In this document: positions 9,673 through 21,776 of the stretch, piece after piece
Layout: each line of letters starts with the position of its first letter
Position numbering within the stretch: the first letter of the stretch is position 1
Origin: Klebsormidium nitens
Taxonomy: Eukaryota; Streptophyta; Klebsormidiophyceae; Klebsormidiales; Klebsormidiaceae
Assembly: GCA_000708835.1 (NCBI GenBank)
Contig: DF237452.1
Span: 1 to 36,913, forward strand
Length of the DNA stretch: 36,913 bases
Direction: 5' to 3'
Translations under genes and position numbers: made by a program
The notes under the pieces: model-generated
Database searches by the model: none
What the model saw: the letters and a program-made list of their open reading frames with translations, nothing else
Told to the model about the DNA's origin: nothing

Positions 9673-12600
9673 TCATACACGTCCTTTTCATTTGAGTTAC
9701 CGTTTGTTGCTTTCGATCTGGGATTGCCTATCTTGATTGGGTGATGTATAGCAAAAGCAAACCTCCATACATGTTATTTGATGCACTTGCCACATTCAAT
9801 ACTCTGATCCCATGCGCGTCAGCGACGTGGCAGGTCTCATGACCACTGAAGAAACGTACTGTTCAGTGAAATTTGATTCGTACCGTTCTCTCATGCAACC
9901 GTTGTTCCTTTATGTTGCCGCCGGCCATTGAATATTCAAAAAGGTCCGCGTCGGCGGGGCGAGCCGCCCGTTCTCACTTCCGAGGGCTCGCTTCCGACAA
10001 GCTACGGTATATTGCTGTTTCACGGTTAAGCGTGCGCACTGACGCAGCGCGCAGTCGATCCCGATCCAAACGTCGCGAGGCCGTTCGGGAACATGGCACG
10101 TCGCTGGCGCAAGCTGGCATCAACGCGAAACAACATTGCACCCGCGCGATTGCATTCCGGCCGGCCTGCGAACCGGGATACAGATTGAAAGTGTGCATGA
10201 GGTTGTACGGTAGGTGATTCCCATTTTAGGGCGCCGACCAACGGGACTGAGCAGGTCTGCGAATTCAATGCCAGCGCTTGCTTGCACGCATCCGACATCG
10301 AAATGGAAGACGGTTGCTCTTCCATTAAGTTAGTAATCTGAGTAAGCCTACAGGTCGACATTGAGGCCTCTACGTAGGGCGGCGGACCTGGCACGTTATA
10401 ATCTATGTTTCCACAATCCTCGGAATGCCAACACCCCGCGCACAGCTTAACATCGACCGAATCTACAGTGATGGATCCATACTGGCTTGATCGAGACCGC
10501 ATGACCAGTACAAAGCTTGCTTGTGATCCTGCTTAGCACACGGAGGCTCAATGGGTTTGGTTGTCGACCATCTTGCAACGATGCGACCAGAAATTGTTCG
10601 CCTCTTTTGCCCTGCATCGACATGGCATGACGGCACGAAAATAGGATGACGCGGAAACAAGCTCCCAAGTGCTTGCCACTTGAGGTCGACAACTGACTTG
10701 CAAGAGTCATGCTAGGTCCGTCGGTTAGAGCTCATGACGTCGGAGCACTGCAAGAATCGTTTACTATCAAATATTCTGCCACCCCCTCCCTCAAATTGGA
10801 TGCCTCACGAGCCATGACCCGTTCAACTGATGGTGCCCCGATGGTGCAAAAAGCCAGCAAGGCCAATCCGGTACCGCGGGATTACTGAACTCGATTGCAT
10901 GGGTACGTGACACTGATGAAAAGGGCGGGGTCTTTGTTTAGCAACGGATCCCATGTTTCCAGTCGAGTCGGGGCTGTGAAGCGACTGCCGGAGCGCCGCT
11001 CGAAGAAAAACGCCCGCGGCCCGTGATAACATGGGGATACCAGCACGTCTAAATTTGAGTCCTTTGAACCAGTAGATCGACTTAGACTCTTGCCCGCAGA
11101 CAGCTTGTAGAATGCTTCATCACTTGAAGGCATTTCGGAACCCCCGGAGAGAAACGGCAAAGTTTTGTGGCTGAAGTGTACTTCAGGCGTGCGCGGCCTG
11201 ATTGTGGGCATTGTAATCGGATTCCTCGGACTAATGGTGCCTGCGTTGTGGAGTGCCTTCACTGATTATTACTTTGTGTATCGCGGAACTTTCTCAACCC
11301 GTTGCACAAAGTTGCACATTCAGATTCCGAGCCAAGTACAGGTACCAAAGATGTAGACGTGTTCAGGTTGCTGGATACTGATTGTGGCGAAAGACACGCA
11401 ACGTCAAACAAGAAATCAAATTGACCACGAAAGGGCTGGGGGACGACCAGGAGTCGCAGCGCTGCCGTTCAGATTTTGACGTCAAAAAATGGACGCTCGA
11501 GATTTTTTTTGGGCATTTGGTTAGGCACGGTTTGTCTAAACCTCGGTATCCAGATCGGTCCTGCCGAAGCCGCGACCCCTGGCTAAACCTTGCAGACTGG
11601 AGTCTCATATTGCATCGAGCAATTTCGACCATCGCGAAGTTCTGCGGTCCGCCTTGAGTGGGAGCTGCTAGAATCATCTTTGCACACGCGGTGTGCTGTG
11701 GGTGTTGTCGTTCAGAAAGCATCAACAAAGCGCTTCACGCTTCAATCTGTCAATTGTGGCTACGGTCTAAAGATAGGCTCTTGGAATCAAACATCAAGCA
11801 TTCCTTCCATCGTATCAAAAAGGGGTTGCGCCAGTGCAGGCGGACCGCTGAAAAGATCATAAAGGCCAAGTCCTGAAAGCTCACTAGTTACACTATTGGA
11901 AATAAATAAATGACCATGATAGTTGGCCGATCCGCTGGCAGTGTTTCTAGACATCGGCGTTGACTTGACCTGAATGATTCGATCTGACTTCGACGTTGAC
12001 GTAATCTGCGGTCCTTTCGTTGTCGAGAATTTCAACAACGAACAAATCCTATCATAACTTCGAACCCGCTGAATGTCGGTGGAAGCGGCTGTTAAACGAG
12101 TCGGTGCGTTTTCTTGCGAATCAGTCCGTCAACCAGTTCAATCCGTTGCGGCGCAGCACGCTGCACAAATACGCAGGGAACTACGTGCAATTTCCTTCCG
12201 CCTTTCTTCCGTAGTATCGCTGTAGGACTCCTCTCTATGGCTGAGAAAGCTCATTCAAGTGAGAGCGCTGCTGTGGAAGAAGACGGGCGTTCTACTTTCC
12301 GACTGACTTCTTTCTACTTCCTTAATAGGAAACGAAGCCATTCCCGGAAGGAATCGTGGACAGAACTCACTTTCATCTGGAATTTAACAGTCCTTGGAGT
12401 AGTAATCCAGGGCCCGGGCCGGAATACGTCCTCTTGTCGTCGACGATCGAAGCGTCAACCCCTTTCTAAACCATCGAATCGGTGCGGTGGTTAGGACAGG
12501 TGCATCGCTTTTGACCCTTTCTCAAACCAAGGCACCGGGGGATGTTTTAATTTGACGTAGTTCTCTGTTTGAGCAAATCATCTTCGATGCGTCAGAACGT

Positions 12601-13171
12601 GTAGAAAAGCTCCAGAGCTTTCTTTGCATAGAGCTGCACGCCCGTTCTTACTGAGGTCGTTTTGAACAGCGATTACCACTTTAGGCTGGCACTAGCAAAT
12701 CAACCAGGTCTTACTTTACCGGGGTCCGGCAATGTCCTTCGAAGGATTAAATCTATATTTCTCCCTTTGTGCTCTATAAGAATCTACTCCAGCTACTCAG
12801 CACTGAAGCAGCACGTACGCAGAGGATGCGCGTTTCCCGCTAAGCCTACTGCGGTATTGATATTTCAAAAGCACCTCGGTAACCTCTTCCAGATTCCAAA
12901 GCCTTCCATTTTGGTTTTCCTCGAAGTCAATAGAGTGGTACTCCACTGGAACGAAAGAAAGCTTTTGATGGACCGCTCTACTAGGATATGAGTGGGTACG
13001 TCTACATGAAGACAAAAGGTTCTCGAGACGCCTAGTCAGTTCGCGTTTTTGCGGTTCTGCTGTCCACAGCAGCGCGGTAGCAAGCAACGGACTGCAGCTG
13101 CCACTAGTGATGTCGTGCTGGTTAGCAGTAGAGCAGTAGCAACTGAGAAGCTGAGACTTGTCGAGAGCCGG

Positions 13172-13314
13172 TCATACCGGTTGGTGCCGCTTTTAGCCCG
13201 CTTACCAACCTACCGGTATGTAGCATGTACAGAATTGCCCTCGTATTGCCAGGATACGCACTGATATCGGTATCCGAGTACCGGTATAGGTACCTAGGTA
13301 CGATACCGGTACTT
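13172..13314. repeat. GGTACC/ACCGGT-rich palindromic patch
   Basis: Dense overlapping palindromes: cataccggttggt pairs imperfectly with accaacctaccggtatg about 18 bases later, followed by gtaccggtataggtacctaggtacgataccggtac. Similar patches recur at 14321-14386, near 21100-21170 and near 36440-36490. Confidence 0.7.
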
Positions 13315-14320
13315 GATTTCCTGTGAGCACTAATGGGAGTCGACAATCACGCGACAGATTTTCAAAGCCAGGCCACCGTTACACCCTACGACAACGCGGG
13401 CAAGCAGCTACCTGTACCTCCCACATATCTTTAGCAAGGTTTAGGGTTCTACCTATCTACCGGCAGATTCCTCCGTAACATGGGTTAGGATTCAGGACGC
13501 TTACTGTACATGCTAGGTAGTACCGTCCGTCTTTTAAGGAGCAGAGCCCGAGCAGAGAAGACCAGTTCCACTGACTTCCGCTCTCAAGGACCTTGAAAGT
13601 TGAACCTAAACGGCTATTGATCCCATGCACACCCGGTTGAGCTGTCACCCGCTTCACCCACCTGGTCCTAATTAAAAGGCAAGGCATCTCGAGTTTTGGA
13701 GGAAAAGCCGCAGACGTCGTATCCGACATTCTGGACGAAGTGTTCACTATTTATAAGGCAGGGGTGCGGAGCGCGTGATGTTTAGGCTAGGGTTTTCAGT
13801 ACGTGTGCCCGGGGCTTCTGAATCTTTAATAGTGCTAAGTGAACACTTCCCTTGCCATACCTAATACGTATCCGGCCTGTCCGGCCCGGGCCCGACCCTC
13901 AGGAGTCAGGTACCAACCTCCACTTGACCTGAGTGGAGTACCATTCGAGTTTCGAGGCCCCGGTTGAAATGAATCGTCAATAATGTGGCCCATAAGACAT
14001 GCATGCATTTACTGCTCATTCTATAATTGTAATCTGTGACCCGTGAGATTCTAACAATTAGGTATCACGGGCGCCGCGGCGGCATTGCTACCGTAGGTAC
14101 CTATTTGTGAACATTTTTGCGGTACGTACCCATAGAGTACCGCTCAATCCCAATGATTTCGCATGTACTGGACAAATTTCGAATACTGGTAGCAATAATC
14201 AAAGCGTTTAATGCACGTGCAAGTCGGCAAATTACGTCACTGCGTCAGACTGACAAATCGGATTCGTAAGCGGCAAACCTGTAGGGCAGTGTGCAGTGTG
14301 AACACCTTGCCACTTGGTCT

Positions 14321-14386
14321 ACTGTACCGGTACGGCGGTACTACCTACCTACAGTACTGGTACTACCTAGGTACCTACAGTGTACA
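14321..14386. repeat. GGTAC/CTACC simple-sequence patch
   Basis: Contains gtaccggtacggcggtac, ctacctacctacagtactgg and tactacctaggtacctacag. A low-complexity relative of the patch at 13172-13314. Confidence 0.65.
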
Positions 14387-15611
14387 ATGTTAGCCGTTGC
14401 TCTGGGCTCCCTCGGAGTCCCCTTTCAAGTTCCAATTGAAGACCGGGGATCGTGCGGTGGACTTCCCGGGAATCTTGCTAGGAGGAAATCTTGCCCTTGA
14501 TCTAGGTATCGGCTTGGCCCGGCCCACATTTCCCGGTCGTTCAGATCGTATTATAAGAGCACCGCCAGTACAGCCGCAGAGCCAGATTGCAGTCTGGACT
14601 TGGGACTCTGGAGTCTGAAGTTCTGAAGTTTGAACTCTTCGAAGAGCACTGCCCTGAGCTGGTTAAAGTCTTCTGTCCAGTGCATCGGACCCGCCTTCCA
14701 CACTGGGACTTGCAAATTCCCTATCCAGGCTTATACTTGGGAAGAAGTGCAAGACAAACATGGACTAGCACAAGGGCACGGCTCAATTGAAATTGCAAAG
14801 GACGGATGGCGTAAACAAAAAGTGGCGGGTCCTTTCTTCTTGTACTATTTTCACTCAGTCTATATAAGCACTGAGAAATTGGATCAACAGACCATATAAT
14901 GGGACAATAAAATGAGCTAATCTGCTGCTTGTTTTCCACTTCTCGCAACTGAGGGCTTTATAGCAAAGATTATGTTTTTACACTTCAACTGGAGATGGGC
15001 TCGACAGTCGGTCCATGATCTCTTGCACCACCTGCCTCACGTTGCAAGCTACAGCAACTTCGACAGAAGGCCTGCTGCACCATTGCGTCGCGGCTGCCCA
15101 TCTGGCAAAACAAAACGCGCGTGCAGATGTAAGAAGCCAATTTTAATTTTGATCGTCAACAAACTGGCACATCATGGTTCACCAACAGATCACTACCTCT
15201 CCTACGACCAGAATTTTAAGTAGCACGAAGGCTCCTCGCATAAAAGCAAGACCGAAGGAGCGCATGCGACTTGACGCGTCTAAGATTCCAGAACTTTCAA
15301 TAGACGTCTAAACTGATAAATATACGCCCCCACCGACTTGCTCGTAGGCAGGCAGAGTTGCTTCCTCAAACTGAGTTTGCAATCAGCACTTAAGAGCGCT
15401 GCCCATTCTTACTTCCCACGTCAAAGGGGTTCCCTTACTCAGTCAAATTCTTCCAATGAGCTTCTGCCCGATCGTCGACAGACGGTTCTGATGATCAGGT
15501 ATGCATAGAAAGCGAATATGGGTGCTGTTCATGACCGAAGGCCAACAGCGTCCGTTTCCATCGGGGTTTAGGATGCGCCCTGATCCGAAGAAAAATCGCT
15601 TCAAAATTACT

Positions 15612-18600
15612 TCAGAACCATGCTTCATATCCGCTTGGTTGCAGATGTCCGTGTCTGACACTCACAGATAACTTACTAAACTGCTGAAAGACAGGAGGTG
15701 CAAGGAAGGGCTGAACAGAACAGTGACGAAACGAAAGAGGACAAACATGACTCACTTTTTGTTGCCGAAGTAGGCGAGCGTCAAGGCGCGGAAGGGGCCC
15801 TCTTCCACTTCGACGCGAACAGGGCCTTCCCGAAATGTAAATAACGACGGCTGGATAACCGCCATCATAACGGACGGGTCATGTAGCATGATAACTGCAA
15901 ACAAAATCGTAGGTCTTGAGAATGTACAAACTCGCATGTAAGAATCATCGCAAACCGGTGTCCACGAAACGTCGCAAAGGTCGGATACCTCGGGACCTGC
16001 CTCAGGATAATTTCTTGTTAAGCAGCCAGGACAAATGTCAATTCGCGCGGGCCCAGACGTTCTAAACCGTAAAAACATAGTGCTAAGAACCCACGACAAT
16101 CGCCAACGTGCCTGTTACCAGACATCCTGGAGCCTTACATGACACTGGAACAAATTGTCTCTCAGCGGGATAATAATGCGTACATCAGAGCTTGTAGCGA
16201 CCTGGTCACAGCGACGCAAATAATCACTACCAAGATGTAAGCAGGAGCAACGGACTCGTAGTCCAGCTTCGTGGCAGCAGCCTCCTTCAAGACAAACCGC
16301 AAATAAGAGAGACAATCATAGCGGTACGTTACCCTTTACCCACAATCGACTTACCGTTTTGTTGGTAGGCTTCGACGTGGTACTTGAGGTAAAAGAGGGA
16401 CGCGTTGTGTAAGTACTTCCCAAAGGGGCCGTCAGAGTCGCGCAACCGTTGAAGCTGGACCTCTGCAATCACGGATGTTGTGCTTCAGGATAAAGCACAT
16501 GGGTAAAGCGGGAACGATACATGTTTTAAATAGTAAAAAAGAACACAGGCATGAAAACAGGATTTAATTTTTAAGATTAAAGCTATTTATTTAAAACATA
16601 AAGTTATTTTTAATTAAGGTAAAATTAAGCCTTACCCTCAAATTTGGTAACGTTTAAGATTTCCACATGACGCTGATTGTCGTTTACGGGGGGAAATGAT
16701 AGCACCAATGCTCGATCCAGATAAGCAGTCGCTTCGCACAACTTCCATCCTCCTCATGTCTCTAGAGGTCGGATGAGGCGAAGCTGGGTCTCTGAGAATG
16801 AGGTGGCCTTATTCCCGTCGTCGACAAGAATTCCGCCTGGTTTCTTGTGGGGAGGGGTAGCCTCAGATGATCAAGCGGGATCCTAACGACCGAGTCGGGT
16901 CACAAGTCTCAAAACACGCTGGATAAAAGTGGTAATGGAAGTCGGACAGCAGCCTAGGCGCTCTAAATTCCAAACTTGGCGTTGGGTCCTGTTGAAAACA
17001 TCCGCTGATTCTGTTCAGTCACGCAGTAAGACTCTCTAGTCCAACCCTCTCTGTTTCTCCGCTCTGAGACTCCGAGCAGACACTGCACCCTTTGCCGTTA
17101 CACCTCCAGTCACAAGGCTTTCGTAGTCTAAACCTTGCACTGGTTGTCAGCCCACTCAATGACATGTTCCGTCCGAGCAGTAACATAACTTTCGAACCCT
17201 CTGACGTTTTGTGTGTAGTCACGAGGCTTCTGTCGGTATTGAAACCATTTAAACTCTCTGCTTACCCACCTGTCATTAGTATGTTTCGTGTCACGTCCAG
17301 ACCGATGACCTTAATGGGCGCGCCACAGCCGAAAACAAGGTCGGCCGCCTCCGGATCGCCCAGAATCTGTCACCAAAACACGGAAGAAGTTAGTTCACCG
17401 CCATCTCCGTTTGTCTTAGTGGCTCGTGGTAGAGTTCCGTCTTCTTTGACTGCGTTCTCCTTAGTGTCTCCGTAGAGACGTATTACAGCAACTGCTGACC
17501 CGACCAATTTCTTAGCAGTGCTTCAAAACAATGAAGGGCCAACATATCTGACGAAAGAACAATTAGTACGACCACGATCGGCCCTAATAATGTCGACCGG
17601 AGAAAAGGCTGCAAAGCAAGACCTCCAGAGTGCAACACACAAAAGCCTCGGTTCCCTGAACCGAGGGTGACAAGCACAAAGAAAACCTTGTTGAAAGATC
17701 GACCCAAAGACTCACGTTCGCTTCCGCCGCCGGATTTACATTCCCGTTCGAGAGGAAGGCCCCTCCCAATATGACAATCTCCCCAACGTTGGATGCAAAA
17801 TTAGGGTCAAGCAGAACCGCCTGCGCTAGGTTGGTTAACGGCCCCAGGGCGACTATGGTTATCTCCCGAGGGTTTTTCTTGACCACGTCAACTAGGTACT
17901 GAGCGGCCGAGCCCGTTAGGGCCTTTCCAACGGGGGGTCGGGGCCACGTGTTTCCCAACCCGTCTTCTCCGTGGACAAAACTCGCAATGCGCTCTTTGGC
18001 TACTCCCTGTGGAGTGGGAAGAAAAAGTCAATCACCGCATCAGGAATGTCAAAAGATGCCGGGCAGCTACATGCTTGTGGCAGAGAGCATAGCCAAGGGC
18101 AGGGGCAGTTCTAAACCCAATCTCGTCAATGGAGTTGGGGCCGTTACATGGAGAGCTAGAGCAGGAGGAAGCGATTTAGAAATGTGGTCAGAGTGAAAAC
18201 GACTCAGGTTCAAGTCGTACTGTAAGGCCGGTTGGAAGGGTCAGTTGTCTTGCTTCGTGGCAGTGAACATGTTTTTGGTCCGCTACGCGCAAAGTGTTCA
18301 ATAGAACCATGACGATTCCGGACCACAAGCGGGTAACAAGGGATCGTAACCATCTTCGATCCATCTTAACGAATGTTTGAATCTTTGATGCTTTCGAAGC
18401 TTCGCAGCACAAACTTGCTTCTTCTGTACTTCGCATGCAAGTTCGAGTGTCTATATTTGGAGTCTGATGACCACAGAAAACGAATCCAAATGTCAATGCC
18501 AGTGAACCTGTTTTTAAGTCTGCGGAACCTTCTCTGCTTTGAAAAAGTGAATGTTGGCGTACCTTCAAAGACTTGACCTCCCCTTGAATGACAGGGATGT

Positions 18601-19608
18601 CAGGGCGACCGGCCAACTCTAGCTGCACAAACCATGCATTCCGTATAAGACAAGTTCGAAATAGAAAGACAACATGATGTTCGCACAAGGAATCATCTAC
18701 GACTCTCTGAAAGGAAAAAAGCGAGGGACTGAGCTTGTTCAATGTTCCCTCTTAGACAGGATCACGTCCGGGAGGACAGAACAGCGCGACACAATCCTCC
18801 AGATTCTCCCAAGGAAAGGAAGATCGGGGTAAGGAAGAGGTAGGTGAGATCCGAAGTAGTCACTACGTCAAGTCGTTAGTGGGGGACTGGCAGACTTCGT
18901 GCAACATTCTAGGCCCCGGAAAGCATCTACCACTCCAGGCAAAGCTTTTGCAGTGAAGGAAGCCCTTACCAGGTGCAGAGCATTAGAAGTAGCCAGCGGC
19001 GTCCGTACGTTCCCAAATATTGTCGTGAGGGCAAGCAATTCCAACTCCGATGACTGCAGCGCCAATAGAATGGCATACGCGTCATCTATGCCTGGGTCAG
19101 TATCAATAACAATCTTCTTTGCATGCGGCCTCCCCCCCCCTCGCCCCAACACAAGCGGACTCTCCCCAATAGAAACATCCGACCCAGCCGGCTGATCCGG
19201 CGGTGTGGACGGCTCCTCAGCCGCCACCTGGCGCTTGTCGGTTGGACCCGAAACCCTTTGCCTCTTTGCCTCCCCCCCTTGCTGTTCCAAAACCCGTTTG
19301 GGATCGCCCTCTCCTGCTAACAGATGCTGGTCCGCGCTCGCGATTGCTGTGACAACAGCGGCAGCGACCGACGTCCCGGGCCCCCCTAGCCGGGACTTCT
19401 GAGCGAAAGAAAAGGGCTGTGCTGCAGCGGGGGGGTCCCGAGAGGGGCTTTCTGCATGCTGGTCGGAGGGGAGGAAAACATCTTGGGAGGGGCCGTCCAC
19501 CGAGGGGGTACTCGACTTTGAGACACTGTCTATTCCGTGCTCGACGGCCTGGATGGAGGAACCTGGGCCGTCGGATGGCTTGCCTTTCAAGCGGTCCATT
19601 GCTCCCAC
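15612..19608 (-). CDS. Inosine-uridine preferring nucleoside hydrolase (7 exons)
   Basis: Exons, in order on the minus strand: 19608-18970, 18622-18563, 18006-17716, 17366-17270, 16462-16355, 15894-15756 and 15654-15612, giving 458 aa. It hydrolyses the N-glycosidic bond of nucleosides in salvage and catabolism. Shown by KKIVIDTDPGIDDA (Asp cluster for Ca2+ and catalysis, about residue 170), TIFGNV, LELAGRPDIPV, the glycine-rich IVALGPLTNLA, NVNPAAEAN and GDPEAADLVF, and the late MLHDPS motif with the conserved His-Asp. About 165 residues before the domain are Ser/Pro/Gly-rich and look disordered, with a basic KRQR patch; no internal Met allows a shorter start. The last exon is weak: reading straight through the exon 6 donor gives a stop at 15752-15754 instead. 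Either way the C-terminus lacks roughly 30-40 residues usual in plant URH proteins. Confidence 0.9.
16541..16632. other. AT-rich island in intron 4 of the nucleoside hydrolase gene
   Basis: A run of about 90 bp made almost only of A and T (ttaatttttaagattaaagc, tatttatttaaaacataaag) inside otherwise balanced DNA. It could be an organelle-derived insert, a matrix-attachment-like segment or slippage product; there is no coding sense. Confidence 0.6.
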
Positions 19609-21776
19609 TGACGCCTTGAAAGGCGATCCTGCGACAGGACAAACGACGTGTTCAAGTCCGAGCTGTGTTGAAGGAATGAAGTGCCCTGCTGTTTAGAGGA
19701 TGAAGCTGAGGGGAGGCATTTGCTCAAAGTTTGCCTTGGGGATAAGCAACGTCTGAAAGGATTTCTAGATACATTGGTGCACCAGAAACATGGTCATTGG
19801 ATCAAAAAAGAAAAACATTCTAGCTCACTGATTGTCTTTCAGCAATTTGGGTATATGGAACCGTCAAAAATCCTAGCGTAACAACGGGAGATCTACAAAC
19901 CCTCTCATGCCAAACCCTAAGGAGAGGGACCAAGTCAGATTTGGGAAGGCAATGAACGAGAGCTGAGGTCAGACACTTCTGCAATGAAGCTTCTCAAAGT
20001 ACTGACGGTCTCTCAAGCATTATGCTGTGTCCTGCATTTGAAACCTCGTTCCTGACAGAGTGTGTGGGAAGAACGGGCACATTAGAAGGGCAGAATTGTC
20101 TAATGCAACTCTATTTTGGTGTGCAGCTATAACAGCAAGAGTTTGGCAAGAGCCTGCTGGACGACCAGGCGAAAGAAGGATCGAGCACAACAAATGTATG
20201 CCGATGGAATCACAGGATCAGAGCTTCATTAACCAATCGCTTTCAATCATGAGCCTAAAAGTGAACTGATCTGACCAGGTGTTCTCCTGCGACTCAGAAT
20301 CCGGCAAGTTACGTGTTTCTCATTGAATATTCTGGGGACATGTGCAACCAGAGGCGCTCTCAAATTTTGCAGCTTATCGATGGAAGAATAAAGCTCACCT
20401 CAATGCAGATTCTAGTGGATTGCAGGATTGAGATTCTCCTCCTGCATGAAACAAACTTCAACGAGGTGACAGCACCGTTCTGAAGGAGGGAGATTGGGAC
20501 TTGTGCCAATTGTTGTGGCAGATCTGCTAATATGAGAGGATGAGAGAACCTGAGTACTACCTTTCTTACTATTACTAGTATTAGTATCTGCCACTAATGC
20601 TTCAATTTCAAATGCCAATTTGGCGTCTTCTCTTGCCATTGGCATTGCCATTGGCAGACAAATTCAACCGACTCTGAGGTCCTTGTTCTAAAACTGCCGT
20701 GTCGAAGTGGGGCAGTTGGTCGGTAGTCGGTACCGGGAAAGAAGAAGGGCATGAAGTACGGAACTCTATTCCCGGGAGCTGCTCACCCGGGACGATAACT
20801 TGGATAGACATGACCACATTTCTTCAGAACTGATCGAGCAGCTCAGTTGAATGGACGTAGGTATGTAACTTCACTAGTTTCAACTGCGACGTCATCATAG
20901 TTAAGGACGTGCCCAACCTAAAACCCTAAGGTCAAACTGAGAGCAGTAACCGGGTTTTGACGATACCCTAAGGCGTTCCGCCATAGCCCGCCCGTACCCA
21001 CCCTAACCCCCCAACTAACCCCACCAAGATCAGTCGGTTGCCCTCTAGTAACCTTAACATCCCCCGAGCACTCCGACTCCCTGCAATCGAGTGCCCGGTT
21101 GAACACTGCACGGTACCGACCAATGTCGACTCGGTAGCGTACCGCCGCACTGTTCACCGTAGGTACCGATGATGTCATGCCTACGTTGCAGTTGAAACTA
21201 GTGAAATAATACATACTCTACTGGTTGAATTGGCAAAAGCCTGAAGCTGAGCTGTGAGTCCCATTTCTGTGCGATTCTCAAGCGATGAGTTTTCAAATGC
21301 CCCATTCTACCAGTGCATGCCATTGCCTGTTCATTGTAGTTTGTATCAAGGGCGCTAGGGAATGGCTTCTTTGATGTAAGGATTGGGGGTAGATGATGGG
21401 AAGGATTTGTAAAGTCAGCGGGCAAGGCTGTCTGTGCACTTTCCAAAGTACTCTCAAAGACTTGATGAACACTCCCGCATGAATTGATGGCGACTAGTAG
21501 CCGCACTTGAAAGCTGTTTTCTGGCACTCTGATGGATGCAACAAGCATCCACTTAGAGGGTTCATTTGGAAGCAGACGGAAGGCTGCATTGTACTGTAAT
21601 GGCAGATTGGCAGACAGTTGTTTTCATGCGGATCAAGCAGATTGCAGAGGCTTCAGTGTGAACTGCGCAACTTGGCACGCAAGTTCAGCGCTGTTTCAAT
21701 CAGTCAGCAACCACCTTTGAAGCAGCTTAATAGACGTTGTAATATAAGTTCAGAGGCTTGTGTTTCTAGAAACAAA
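19609..21776. other. Divergent promoter spacer
   Basis: About 2.2 kb between the nucleoside hydrolase (minus) and the EGF/GT47 gene (plus). It must contain both promoters. It holds plant telo-box-like aaaccctaa at 19913-19921, aaaaccctaagg near 20919, and a block rich in ggtac/ccctaa between about 20915 and 21175. I see no convincing exon; the 98-codon minus frame at 20918-21214 has no motif. Confidence 0.5.

Larger units (their letters stand above)
9580..15611. other. Six-kilobase spacer without a recognisable gene
   Basis: This lies between two convergent genes. Several open frames of 60-158 codons exist on both strands (for example 10026-10502 minus and 11363-11728 minus), but none has a recognisable motif or a neighbour that joins to it in phase, and opposing frames overlap. 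No tRNA, rRNA or convincing terminal repeats were seen. GGTAC-rich palindromic patches occur around 13172-13314, 14060-14140 and 14321-14386. The base composition drifts between AT-rich and CG-rich patches, as in old transposon debris, but I cannot name an element. Confidence 0.5.

Noticed and set aside
10026-10502. 158-codon minus-strand open frame in the 6-kb spacer
   Set aside because: No recognisable motif, no phase-compatible neighbour exon, and overlapped by open frames on the other strand. Could be an orphan gene but nothing supports it.
10882-11728. Open frames on both strands, including one with a membrane-like stretch near 11200
   Set aside because: Short, mutually overlapping and without family features; the hydrophobic stretch alone does not make a gene.
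18200-18225. tRNA T-arm-like ggttcaagtc
   Set aside because: Flanking bases do not form the T stem and no acceptor or anticodon arm fits; it lies in an intron of the hydrolase gene.
20915-21030. Interstitial telomere repeat suggested by aaaccctaa and cccctaacc-like strings
   Set aside because: Only isolated, irregular matches rather than a tandem TTTAGGG array; at most telo-box-like promoter motifs.
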